This document shows, in pieces, positions 51,488 through 63,170 of a stretch of 64,000 nucleotides of DNA. The stretch spans positions 8,597,001-8,661,000 of the forward strand of contig NC_092562.1 of NCBI RefSeq assembly GCF_037975245.1. The letters run 5' to 3'. Numbering within the stretch: position 1 is the stretch's first letter; every line of letters starts with the position of its first letter. The notes beneath the pieces were generated by a model that had not been told where the DNA came from, ran no database searches, and was given only the letters and a program-made list of their open reading frames with translations. Source of the stretch: Apostichopus japonicus (taxonomy: Eukaryota > Echinodermata > Holothuroidea > Aspidochirotida > Stichopodidae). Made by a program: the position numbers and the translations under genes.

Positions 51488-52637
51488 CAAGGGCGTAGGA
51501 ACCGGGGGGGCTGTGAAAATATGGAGGGGCGGAAGTATCATTCCGCCCCCCCCCCCCCGCTTCGCAAGTCAGAAAACCCCTTTTTCATATCCAAATGAGA
51601 AAAAAAAATCTCATTTGGAGCACCAAATTGCATCTAAGGCCAGGTGAAAATGCAAAATTATTTACAAAATGGAGTGGGTGCAAGGGCGGCGGAAGCACTT
51701 TTAATCTGGGGGGGGGGGGCACCGACGTCGAAGGGCACTTTGCAGAAATTCGATTGGAGTGGTGCAGCCGGATATTTAGTACCCTTTATAACTATTATTG
51801 TATTATCTTATTTGCGTATACACATCACTCCATCAACGCCCCCCCCCCCCTTCCAAGGAAAAAATAAATGGCTTCTGCTTATTACAAAGTCACAATGTAA
51901 TATAGCAATGCATTTTTGGAAATGCCTTAGGATTTTTTTGGCAAATTGAATATGCATAATGGCACTCACCAGATTGTTAGAAGCCTTGTGGTAGTAAATA
52001 TAGGCGTAGGAGGCGGTGGGGCTGGGGGCTGCAGCCCCCCCTAACCAAAAATTGTTGTGAAAATTCGTGAAATATGCTGAGAATTTTCGGGCACCTACTG
52101 AAAGAAAAATAATTTGCTATGTGTTTTTCCATGAATAAACTGATATTATTATGATCATTATTATTGTAACGACTTTCCCAATAATTATAACCAATATGGA
52201 AGGGTAATAACACGGCAAAATGATTGCGATGTAATAACCGACGCATGCCTATATGATATGCACTTTAACATGTTGAACGCGCGCGGAGCGCGCGAAAAAT
52301 TTTGCTAATATTTTTTCGGGCAAGTCCTTACAGCCCCCTCAAACCAAATTTTTTTGCTTTGTAAACTCTTTTTTATTTAGAAATTTTTATGTAGAAAAAG
52401 GGCACATTTTTAACCTGAGGAAAAGTGGGGGGGGGCACGTGCCCCCTGTGCCCCCCGGTTCCGCCGCCGTTGAGTGGGTGTTGAAGTGTGCTATATTGCA
52501 CCAAATTGCATCTGAGGCCACCTGGAAATGCAAAAAACTTCCAAAGGGGAGGGGGACACCCCCTCCCATTAGACCCCTCCCCCAGGCCGGCCGTCAGTCT
52601 TCAGCCCCCCACTCAAAAGTACCTTCCTACGCCACTG
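51488..52637 (+). mobile_element. hAT-like element, 1150 bp with nested insertion
   Basis: Ends are CAAGGGCGTAGGAACCGG and CCTTCCTACGCCACTG, with perfect 8-bp TSD CACTAGTC (51480-51487 and 52638-52645). Removing the nested element at 51681-52472 and one TSD copy leaves about 350 bp. Confidence 0.85.
51681..52472 (+). mobile_element. hAT-like element, 792 bp, nested inside 51488-52637
   Basis: Ends are CAAGGGCGGCGGAAGCAC and GGTTCCGCCGCCGTTG, with perfect TSD AGTGGGTG (51673-51680 and 52473-52480). The first 190 bp and last 90 bp match 31172-31820 and 33204-33851, but the centre differs. It has the CTGCAGCCCCCCC and TTTCGGGCACCTACTG modules also found in the 11.9-kb and 36.1-kb composites. 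It is therefore a recombinant of family ends with another interior. Confidence 0.87.
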
Positions 52638-52645
52638 CACTAGTC

Positions 52646-55150
52646 TGTTCTATTATAATTCTGTTAAAGGTTGTACTTGCTGGAAATAAATGAATGAATG
52701 ATTAATTTAACTCAAAAAGCGATCCTGAAGTGGTAAGACACTGAATTCTCTTTTCTGAACGTTTTCATACATGCGCAAAATTTTAGGTTAAAACGCCCTC
52801 AAATTCGACAATTTAACTACAGTCCCAATAGCTGGACTTCATGGTTAGTGAGGGAGAGTATGGCTATCATATTTTCCATATATCTATGCATTGCTGTACG
52901 GTCTGTATACACAATCAGCAGTCCTCACCATATATGTATCACGTGACCCATGACTTATGTGACCATCGTATGTCATACCTATGCCATCAGTATGAATGGT
53001 CCAGTGTATACTGTCCTTCAATTTATTCCAATTAACATTATAATTTTTGACCAATTTGCTAATTCCACATCAATAAGTCGGTCATCATAGATGGGACCTC
53101 TTAGGTATTTATGAATGTGTGGATTATATAAACATTCAATTACAGCCTGTATTTGGCTGATCTGCCATGATAACGAAGATTGAAGGTAGAATTCGTGTGA
53201 TTGAAAGCTATAACGATAAAACGATTCTATACCACAGGTCATATGCACTACATAGCAACGAGTAACTTTGAACTTTTACTATCAACTTGACTGAAGTTTT
53301 CATTACTTCAGTATGATGTACATATATGGACATTAGTTTCATTTGCTTTATGTTAAGAAGGTTTATCAGGCTGACCAGAGACCTCGGCACACCGGCCAAG
53401 GTACGCCCACGACGCATTCAACCAACAGTTCATGCAGCTTCACCATTTGTCGATGCTGTTCTTGTGCATTTAATTCACTTTCTCTCGTCCCTTGCAGGTT
53501 CCACTTATACCCCCCCCCCGCCCTCCCCACCCCCTCTACTATCGTCACTCTCAGAGTTGTTGTCCTCAGTGGACGGACGGAGTTTGTGATGATCAGTGCA
53601 GACACATATCAAGATAGTTATCTCTTCTTCGACATGACACACGTTAGGATCATAACCACTATTTCCTGGAATTCGAGAAGGGGAAAGATCCTGAAGTTGA
53701 CATTTCCAAAGGATGGTTAGAATGCGTGGAATTGAAATGTTATGAACTCCTAGGTAACATTCTGGCAAAATCCTTTCATGTAATATGATTTGGAAGACGT
53801 TCCAGCATTTCTCACTTGCCCCTTCCCCTTCCCCTTCCCCTTCGAACACGGTTATCGTCATCTGTACCACCACTCTCCACCATCATCAGGCTCTATACTT
53901 CATTTATAATTTGTGATAAATGTAACCTTTTTGTATATAGTTATCTTTCGTCTGTTCGTCTTTACGCTAACGGGAGTGAAAGGCCAAATACAACTGATAT
54001 ACGACATAAAATAATACCGAAAGGTTATTATGGCAAACGTACAGTAATAATCATCTTACTAATCAATTCTATTTCTCTTAACGCCACGGTCGAGATATGA
54101 CTAAATGTTCATAAATTGTAAACTTGTATAACTGCTGTCATATTCAACTCGGCTAGACACGAATGTTTGAATTAAAGAATTACGCTTTATATGTAACCGT
54201 TTTGCTCTTTTCCCTACTACACTATAACCCAAAGACCTCAAAAATATCTTTAATAGTCAAGCCAGAAATAACAAAATAACAAGCGTGTTTCTTTCTGGGC
54301 AACCATATTGATATTGTGGTGTTTATATAAGTTGGTATAATATGTCTATTCAGAAATTGTATACGTCAAATGAACACTATACATTATAATAATGTATGAC
54401 AGTAGTACATTTCATTCACACATTTTGTTTTACATATGATGACATCACTATTAGGCCCCCCCCCCCATCCAATTCCGTAAGAAAACCACAGAAGCCGTAA
54501 ACTTTAACACAGATCTGTCAATAATATTCATAAATACTTCTGGAAATAAAAGGAAAATCATCGCTAAAATCGTTTTATTTAAACAGAAATATGTTTCTTT
54601 ATCCATTGAACCAAACACGGCGACTTTTAATCAAAACATGATCGCGAATTGATTAAATTAACGTTAATCAATGATTCCACTAAAATGTCAGTCGTCGTGA
54701 AAAGGTTTTTGGGTTATTATTAGCATTCACATGCATGCAAGCATCAGTTCTTGGAATTTTCCATTAAAGTTTCCATCACTGTGATTTCAAATGAGACTTG
54801 AGGAAGTCCAAAATAGATTCTGATGGGATTTGAGCATCCAATGAAATCAACAAAAAACCCTCTTTTATAAGTGACTTTTATATCTCCGGAAAATTGATTA
54901 TCCAATGAGTCTTTCGCAATAACTTTGTCATGCAAGCCTAGAATATAGAGCCACACATCCATCTCTGAATTCAACCATGTAAAACGTGACATGTTCGGAG
55001 CAAACGTCTAAACCCGATCGTCACTTCCGTAGTTTTGACTGATCGGGAACGACACCCCCGTCCACCCTCTTCGATTCATCACCAATGTGTCTGTCAGTTC
55101 CTCCTCGACTGTTGTATAAGTGAGGCCAAGTGCAACCGGAAATTTAATCC
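52646..55150. other. Intergenic stretch without recognisable genes
   Basis: A (CCCCTT)n run lies at 53816-53842 and C runs near 53508-53535 and 54456. No spliced or recognisable coding sequence was seen. Confidence 0.4.
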
Positions 55151-55189
55151 TGTTTTTTTTTTTTTTTTTTTTTTTTTGGGGGGGGGGGG
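55151..55189 (+). repeat. poly-T / poly-G tract
   Basis: About 27 T followed by about 11 G, a purine/pyrimidine switch in the same strand. Confidence 0.9.
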
Positions 55190-55280
55190 CATATACAGGA
55201 CGACGATTACGTGAACTTTTTTTGTTTACTGTTCCAAATTGAAGTTTATTTCCTGTACCACATACATTGATGTTTATCTG

Positions 55281-56070
55281 TCTATACATTGGTTCGAGAT
55301 AGTATGTCTATACATGGGTTCGAGATAGTATGTCTATACATGGGTGCGAGATAGTATGTCTGTACATGAGTGCGAGATAGTATGTCTATACATGGGTGCG
55401 AGATAGTATGTCTATACATGGGTACGAGATAGTATGTCTATACATGGGTGCGAGATAGTATGTCTATACATGGGTACGAGATAGTATGTCTATACATGGG
55501 TACGAGATAGTATGTCTATACGTGGGTGCGAGATAGTATGTCTATACATGGGTACGAGATAGTATGTCTATACATGGGTACGAGATAGTATGTCTATACA
55601 TGGGTACGAGATAGTATGTCTATACATGGGTTCGAGATAGTATGTTTATACATGGGTGCGAGATAGTATGTTTATACATGGGTGCGAGATAGTATGTCTA
55701 TACATGGGTGCGAGATAGTATGTCTGTACATGAGTGCGAGATAGTATGTCTATACATGGGTGCGAGATAGTATGTCTATACATGGGTGCGAGATAGTATG
55801 TCTATACATGGGTTCGAGATAGTGTGTCTATACGTGGGTGCGAGATAGTATGTCTATACGTGGGTGCGAGATAGTATGTCTATACATGGGTTCGAGATAG
55901 TATGTCTATACGTGGGTGCGAGATAGTATGTTTATACGTGGGTGCGAGATAGTATGTCTATACATGGGTGCGAGATAGTATGTCTATACATGGATACGAG
56001 ATAGTATGTCTATGCATGGGTACGAGATGTCTATGCATGGGGACGAGATGTCTATGCATGGCGAGATATT
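55281..56070 (+). repeat. 26-bp minisatellite, about 30 copies
   Basis: Unit is approximately GAGATAGTATGTCTATACAT plus GGGTNC, with the variable base mostly G, A or T and single-base variants (GTACATGAG, TTTATAC, ACGTGGG). The final units are shortened (GAGATGTCTATGCATGG) and decay at about 56065. No coding or terminal structure. Confidence 0.96.
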
Positions 56071-56098
56071 ATCCGCGGTACTACCACAACTATATATA

Positions 56099-56478
56099 AG
56101 ACATGACTAACTTTTCTTCTGTCCCCCCATCCATCTCCCCTTGCCCCCACCCCATCACTCCTCTTCTCACAGCTTTCTTCCACCCCTTTTTTCTCCACAC
56201 CTTTCTGTCTTTGTCCTTCTCCAGTTTATTCCCTACTCTCCCTACTCTCTTGCCTTCCTCTCTACTATTTATCTCCTACCTCTCCTCTTCCCTGTTGCTT
56301 TCTTCTCTCCATCTCTTGTCTACTCATCCCCTTACATCTATCTCTTTGTGTTCACCATGCTCATTAACCTGTCTGTATTCTGTGCGTGTTTTTGTCCCCT
56401 CTGTTACTGTTACTTGTCATTTAGCCTCTGAAAGAAGATCCTGCTAGGATCGAAATGTCAGGCCAACTTACTTTTACG
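56099..56478 (+). mobile_element. Retroposon with hammerhead-like 3' motif, copy 2 (380 bp)
   Basis: Flanked by 14-bp repeats CACAACTATATATA (56085-56098 and 56479-56492). It starts with about 300 bp of pyrimidine-rich sequence and ends with GCCTCTGAAAGA, the GATCC-TGCTA-GGATC hairpin, GAAATGTCAGGCC and AACTTACTTTTACG. Here stem I can form (GCCT with AGGC), and the core has one extra A. It is a longer 5' version of the 105-bp copy at 21726. Confidence 0.7.
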
Positions 56479-56492
56479 CACAACTATATATA

Positions 56493-58303
56493 GATATAAG
56501 TTTATAAGAACGGTTGAGATCGTAAATATGCTAACAATAGAACAATCGTGGTCAAAGATAAATCGAAAGTCAAGTTTACACATATGGGCAATGAGCTATA
56601 TGGAGTTAAGTTTACTACAATGTACGTGTAGTGTCCTGTCTTAGCCATGGTATATAATGATCTAACTATTTAGTTATTTGTCAGTCTTATGGCCCAAGGA
56701 GAGCCTTAATAGTTCAAAGGAGTCTGGAAAGCCTACAAATACTTTTTAACTGGATTGGTGTAAGCACGATTTGCTACGTTACTTGTGCCCCATTTTGCCA
56801 ATTTTTTTGGTTTTGTTTTTGTAAATTGTGATAAAGAAAAGCTATTTTATTGTTTTGAACTAAAATGCCAATTTGGCTGAAAAATAAAATACGTTTGGAT
56901 TTAAAAAGTGTCATTTATGTTGAAAGAAAACACATTTCAATACAGGAAATTCTAGTGCTGAATCCTAAATGCTCAAAGGACTTATTTGCTGGTGAGGCTA
57001 TGAGGTAATGTTATGCTTTCATCCCACCTGTGACTAAAGTCACAATTTCCCATCACTGCCCTCCATGTTCGCGCCCATCCCAATCCAAGATGCACTCCTC
57101 ACTACCCCCCCTCCCTCCCCCCTTGATGTCAGATCTATTGTCCAGACATTTCTAGCTCTTATTAGTCCATGAACCTTCAGAATGGGTTTGAGCCTATTTT
57201 CAGGTAATAATTCTTTCTTTTTTACATATGCACATGAGAGTAAATTACAAATGGCAATATAGTTAATGCTGAGCTACCATGGAATCAACGAGATTATGTT
57301 AGTGATAATGCGCAAGAAGGTAACTGTGACCCAAAGTCAAACCGTGTTACTTGGGGTGGGGTGGGGGAGAGTCACTATTTTGGGGATCTATATGACTGTG
57401 TGAAGACCGCCTAGCCCTACGGACTGTCTTCCATTTATAGTTAAATCAATCCTGGGGAACCTAATTGGAAAAGGGAACCTATTCCTAGTACTTTCGGCCC
57501 GCGGTTAGCAATTTCAATCCGAAACTTTTATTGCCAATCTATGGTTGCTTGCACCAGGTTTTTCATTCGATCTATGCTGCTTTTTCCCCATGATTTTCTG
57601 TCTGGAATCGACATTTTTGAGTGCGACAATATACGATTGTCTAAACTTTGGAAAATTTATTCATAGGAAATATATATACCATTGGTAAATTTGTTATTGC
57701 CCTTTCTGTTGTTTGAGAATTTATTTTACTGAATATGTTTGATTTTATGTTCCAGATATAAGTTAGATATTAGATTGTCATGATGGTCGTTATTTTACCT
57801 GTTGCAACAAACCAAAAAAACAAATAACGTGGATTAATATTCACGTTTTTCATAACACATCATGTGTACCCATGTCATATTCTTGGGGTGTTTAATTCTT
57901 AAAAGATTAAAATATTCACAACATTGATTTTGATATGTTGCAGACCGTTACGAAACACTGCGATATGTCTTGGTGGTATTTCTATCTCTTAGTTTTCGAG
58001 AAATTACCCTTGAAACAAGAAGCTGCTATAAGCATCCGAGGGTCATCAGTTGTAATCAATTGTCATCAATTGTACTATATAGTATAGTACCAGAGAACTG
58101 CTACTCTATATAGTAAGCAGCTCTAGACCTCGGAGGGCATTTTATGGCCGCAAATCACGTGTTTACAATGCAGTACAAGAACAGTTTAGTCCTGCATGGA
58201 GGCGCCGATGTCGGAGTTTAGACTATAGTAGCATTCAGGAGATTTAACAAAGGGCTATTATAGGTGAATACCTTGAAAACTGCAAATAGCGTAAGAAACA
58301 ATA
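56493..58303. other. Intergenic stretch without recognisable features
   Basis: Only C/G-rich scraps near 57105-57122 and 57353-57366. No gene was recognised. Confidence 0.45.
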
Positions 58304-58311
58304 CTTGAGAT

Positions 58312-59656
58312 CAGGGGCGGGATTTGAGTTGTGAAAGTGGGGGGGCAAACCTGCCAGCAAGACTATCTAAGCGGAGCGCCACCATCGGTTGGCGCGGAGC
58401 GTACAAGAAATTTTTTGGCTTTACAAACCCTCCAGATGGCCGGAAACGGCACTTCCCGTGTGCTCTAAGCTGCATGTACCCATCCTTGAAATATGGATCT
58501 CATGTCTGCAATTGTATCTAGATAGTTAATTATTGTTTAAAAATTTGAAGAGGATTGATAGTAGAACATATGGTCAGATGGTAATGTACAACTTTTGTTA
58601 TACGTCACTATCTAAGCGGAGCGCCATCATCGGTTGGCAAGGAGCGTCGAAATTTTCGATGAAAGGTACCCTTAGATCGGTTAAATTAACACCCATATAG
58701 GCTTTAAATTGCATCTAAACAATTAATGAACGTGTTGAAATTTAGGGAGGACGGATAGAAGAACTTATATGGTGATGTACAACTGAAGCTTATACGTCAC
58801 TATTTAGGCGGTGCACCACCATCAGTTGGCGCGGCGCGTCGAAATTTAAGCAAAAAGGAAATCCTAGATCAGCAAAAATGACACCTCTGGTAACAATAAA
58901 TCGCATCTAGACAGTTCTTTCCCCCTAAAATTATTAGTATATTGTGCATTTGGACCGATCAAGAATATGTTCAGCACCCACTCGAAATTCTCCCCGCGGT
59001 CCCCACTTCTTGGAGCACTTGGCAAATATTGGGGCTGAACATACCTTTACCCCCCCCCCACTTTATTCATGGGGGATAAGCCCCTCAAGTCCACCGGTTC
59101 CGTCGCCACCGAAGTCGAGGAGGGGTGATTTCGAGCAGTAAAGAAATTACATCGGCATTGCCATTGCATATTGTTGAATGACACGGGGGGGGGGGGTGTC
59201 ATGTGTCAGTATATTGAATTTAATTATTGATATACCCAATATGCAAATCTGGCCTTCGTAAATCGTTTCTCTGGATTTAGTTATTCAACGCATTCAGTAG
59301 AGCAGCAACGTTGAAAATCAATTCCTGAAGCTAGCACTGTAGCACATGCCGCGGATTCATCACATGCAGAATTGAATCGCTAGTGTGTTAGCTCCAGGAT
59401 ACGTAACCTGTGCTGCGATCCATGTGCTAGCTCCAGCTCCAGTTATTCTGCATGCTACATGTTACGATCTTAAATACAAATTCGACTTAGATTCGAAACA
59501 AACAGGCCTATTTGATAGAGCTGTTGTGGGGGAATAATTTCGATTAGGGTTGTGCACATTTGTCTGCAAAAACGACAAAAAAGTGAACTAAGATTTGGGT
59601 AAAAGTGGGGGGGGGGGGCAAATGCCCCCTCTTGCCCCCCCGTAATCCCGCCCATG
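58312..59656 (+). mobile_element. hAT-like element, 1345 bp, with three internal cassette repeats
   Basis: Ends are CAGGGGCGGGATTTGAG and GTAATCCCGCCCATG, with perfect 8-bp TSD CTTGAGAT (58304-58311 and 59657-59664). Three diverged copies of the shared cassette start near 58362, 58608 and 58796 (CTATCTAAGCGGAGCGCCAC, hairpin, AAATTT). G and C runs occur near both ends. No transposase frame. Confidence 0.87.
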
Positions 59657-59664
59657 CTTGAGAT

Positions 59665-60723
59665 GGTCAAATGGATTATCTCAGCTGACCCAGTCCACAT
59701 CAGCTTCGCCGGACATGGGACGCCGGGAGTGGGACAGAGGGTACAGTGCCATGAAATATATCACATTATTAATATTAATATTGAGCCCTCGGCGTTATTG
59801 TTGTTGGCATGTTGTTGTTTGGATATTTGTCTGTTTGGGCCATCGAAATAATATCATGTCAGTTCGAAATGATAAGAGTGTCGTAGAACTCCCCGCTAAC
59901 AGGCATTTATGGTTAATTCAAGAATAATAGGGTTGGATGATAAATATGTTGAAATTTACTTCTCTGTCTCATGAAAGACTTGATCTGAATATATATACCT
60001 TGGCTACTTTTCGAACATCTACTGTCAGTGGCTTATATATAGCCTATGCGGCGGTCACTCCTATCATTTTACACGGTAGTTCACGTGCAAAAACGGCATG
60101 GAGGACTTGTGTGGCCTTAGGAACAACAAATCCTGTCGTCTGCTATACTCGTGTCTGTATACATTGTGTACAGTCCTTATAAGCTACCGTGTGTTCCAGC
60201 TGCAGTTCGATTGTTTGAAAGAAAATATTCTCAAAATGGCATGTTGGAATTGAAAATAGCGGTAAACATTGGAAAAATGTACCACATAGCTAGATTCCAT
60301 TGTTCGCGTATAGCTTCACCATGAATGTGGTAACTATGAGATAATGATATAAGTTGTTGTGCAATACACCGTTTTAGCCTAGTACAGTTAGAGTTCAGTG
60401 CTACAAGGGAGCAATGGCGTCGTCGGTCCATATTCGTATATACGTCGATGATTTGGTCCCGATGCCGAATGCAGGCATTGAAACATATGCATTCAAGCCG
60501 GCGTTCGAGTGTGATGTGTTGATCCTCTTTCCCGCCACGTTCACATGTGCTAGTTGCGTTTCATTGAGGTGAACATCTCATATCTTCTGAACATTTTGTA
60601 CTTGTTTCGGCAACAAATTGTAAGCTGTGACCGGTTTAACTTACCAAATTAGTACTGTTATTTAGTCGACATTCCCTGCTTTCGCAAGCCTGTGATCAAT
60701 TATATTATACTTATATTGACGTT
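59665..60723. other. Intergenic stretch without recognisable genes
   Basis: A possible tiny inverted pair, ACACGGTAG (about 60071) and CTACCGTGT (about 60184), encloses about 120 bp. No TSD was found, so it is not called. Confidence 0.4.
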
Positions 60724-60731
60724 GTTGTGTC

Positions 60732-62543
60732 TAGTGTTGCGCCGATATCACCAATATCGGCTTTGGCCGATATCCGATATTATCATCCCAATATCGGTCC
60801 GATACCGATACGATACCGATATTTTTTAACAGACAAAATGAAGGCAAAATCGTACTTTAGTCATGCATACATTCACAAATAAATCTTCAAGTAAACAACA
60901 AAATATGGTGTTTTGTTTTCCTTTTGTCCTAAGTTGAAAAGAATGACTTTTTTCCTGATTTTGAAAAAGAGAATTATAATTGAAATCCAACCAGAATCTT
61001 TTTCACTGCAGCGCTGCACGCGATAATAAAATGGACGCAGTAAATGTGAGCCTTAACATCGTGAAGACTTACAAGTAGCTATAGTGTTAACGTATGCTTG
61101 CAAAATTGCATCTTAATTAGGTTACGAACTGTCGATCACAATGTAAAAATGATAATTTATTGAGTTTATACTCAATGTACAACTTATTCACTTGACCGTA
61201 TAGAGAAGAAAAAAACTGAAAATCAGTAGAGAAATGACCAATTGTGTACGGAAAGTAAGGTGGTACACCTTTCAAATATTACGAAAGATCGAACAAAACA
61301 CTTTCGAAAAATTCACGCAAAACTGGCATATCGTACTAAATGCAACTAATGTCATGTAAACAAGGCTCTAGTGCATCCATTTATGAATATACCGTAAGAC
61401 CACATCTGTTTTTAAGCGGGGGAAAAAAGAAAGTATTTTCTAGAATTTCCAAAAATACGGAAAAAATAATATCCTACCATAGTTAATTGTATAGCAAATA
61501 GCCTAACCACCTCGGCGGTTACGGATCTCACGTAACTGAAAAGTTCCCTGGCAACTTGCCAAAAAATGTTAACAAACAGGTGTTACACAGGGGATGAGCT
61601 TACAGTGTGTTTGGGAAGGTACCTGGGAAAATTCGCAGCACATGTACGGCGGTAGTTGGGTATAGGGTTAAACACCGCAGTTGTAAAAATGTACGCATTG
61701 TGCACGCTATTCATTGTTAGGCAGTCTAGAGACAGGGCTTTGCTGAACGTTGTTTGTTTCATAATATCGGAAGTTTTGTAAGTTGCACTTTTTAAAGATT
61801 GAAAGACAGATTAAATCTCTTTTCATTTTATAACATAATATAGCTACTCTAACTTGTCATTTTAAAATTTTCATCTGTTTCGTGACAATTTAAATAAGAA
61901 AATTATTTTGCATACTCAACTGCGATTTTTTTTTTTATCGCCAGACACGCAAAAAAAAGCCAATTTTTCGGGGCTTTATCCCCCAGGATCCCCACAGGGG
62001 TTCTACCCCATGACCCCACCAAGGCCCTAAGGCGGGCCCCTGGACACTACGCCTTTATGCTCGCGTGCTCGGCGTGTTCGCTGGGCGAACACCGGCGGGA
62101 AATCGGCAGTGTGTTCGCGGAAAATTAAAAGTGCAGTTATGCATCATGTTCAAGGTTTTCACGGAGGCCTTTGAGAAAATGAATGGTTAGTACAGTACAG
62201 TGTATACATGCTGCACTAATGCTATGTGTAGGCCAAGGTTCACGAAGGTCATTGGTTATATTCGCGCGCCGTAGACGTGTTTTATAGGTTACGGAGGGTC
62301 AGGTTTCCATGGATATTAATCGAAAATGAATAAGAGTTTAACTGACGCTAAAGAAATGGATCGTCTTGGGCAGATTAACAAATCATTGCAAGTATAAATA
62401 AGTAGCTCTGCTGTGAAAAAAAAAGTTCAATATCGGCTTGCTGTTATCGGCAATTAGGCAAAATTTTACCGATACCGATATGCTGCCGATATTGCAAATA
62501 TCGGCCGATAACGATATTGAAAACGATTATCGGCGCAACACTA
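60732..62543. mobile_element. Non-autonomous hAT-like element, 1812 bp, TATCGG-rich ends
   Basis: Termini are TAGTGTTGCGCCGATA and TATCGGCGCAACACTA (perfect 16-bp inverted repeats), with perfect 8-bp TSD GTTGTGTC (60724-60731 and 62544-62551). About 100 bp inside each end is filled with CGATATCGG/ACCGATA repeats, probable subterminal transposase sites. The interior is AT-rich, has no long open frame, and includes a GC-rich scrap (61970-62060). Confidence 0.9.
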
Positions 62544-62770
62544 GTTGTGTCTATCATTATGACTGAGATTGACAAATATGTTAACGAGATCACCCACCAT
62601 ATCGCACGGTTCAATTATTACTGAAAGTTTCAAGAAACGGTTTCTGACATGCATGATGCAGTGTTGATGATATATGAACCTACACTCGTTGTGTTCGTGT
62701 TAAGGGGGGGGGGGGCTGTCTTGTTTGGGTAAGTGGCGGGAAGGAGAGGAAGGTGGCAATGTATTTATAG

Positions 62771-63170
62771 GGAGTGAAGACTCGCGCAAAAAGAAACGTC
62801 TGATGCCGGTAATCTGACCTAGTTTCGAATGAGATGTAACAGAAGTGTTAGACACCACCATCGATCCCAGAAAATACAAACACAGCTTGCTACCGTCGGT
62901 AATTAGACACTAGTGTACAGTCAATACATGCAGCAACGGCCAATACCCACAACACAGTGTACATAGCAGCGATGGACATCTCAGCAGGGAGTTGTTATGG
63001 AACTCCCTGATCTCAGGTCCAAATAAAATATAACAAGGAATCACGTTTCATTACTCTCTGCATTTTGTAGCGACAAGAAGAAAACTTCACTTGCAAGCAA
63101 CTATTTTTCAGAGGGCGGCACGCAGTTTAGGGCGAGTCTTCAATGCCTTTAAGCGTTCCGATCTTTAAAG
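62771..63170 (+). repeat. Dispersed repeat, copy 2
   Basis: Matches 6252-6640 in order and orientation. It is interrupted by the ultra-short insertion at 62985-63008. Confidence 0.85.
62985..63008. mobile_element. Ultra-short near-palindromic insertion, 24-25 bp (site 3)
   Basis: CAGGGAGTTGTTATGG followed by AACTCCCT(G), between CATCTCAG (62977-62984) and GATCTCAG (63009-63016). Counting the last G as element gives a perfect 7-bp duplication, ATCTCAG. The homologous sequence at 6474-6488 has a single GGACATCTCAGGTCC without the insert. Confidence 0.85.

Noticed and set aside
56103-56447. Ser/Pro/Leu-rich protein of about 114 residues
   Set aside because: Translation of the pyrimidine-rich body of a truncated retroposon. 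Two overlapping frames are equally open.
60071-60192. Tiny MITE with ACACGGTAG ends
   Set aside because: Only about 10 bp of inverted ends, no target duplication and no second copy.
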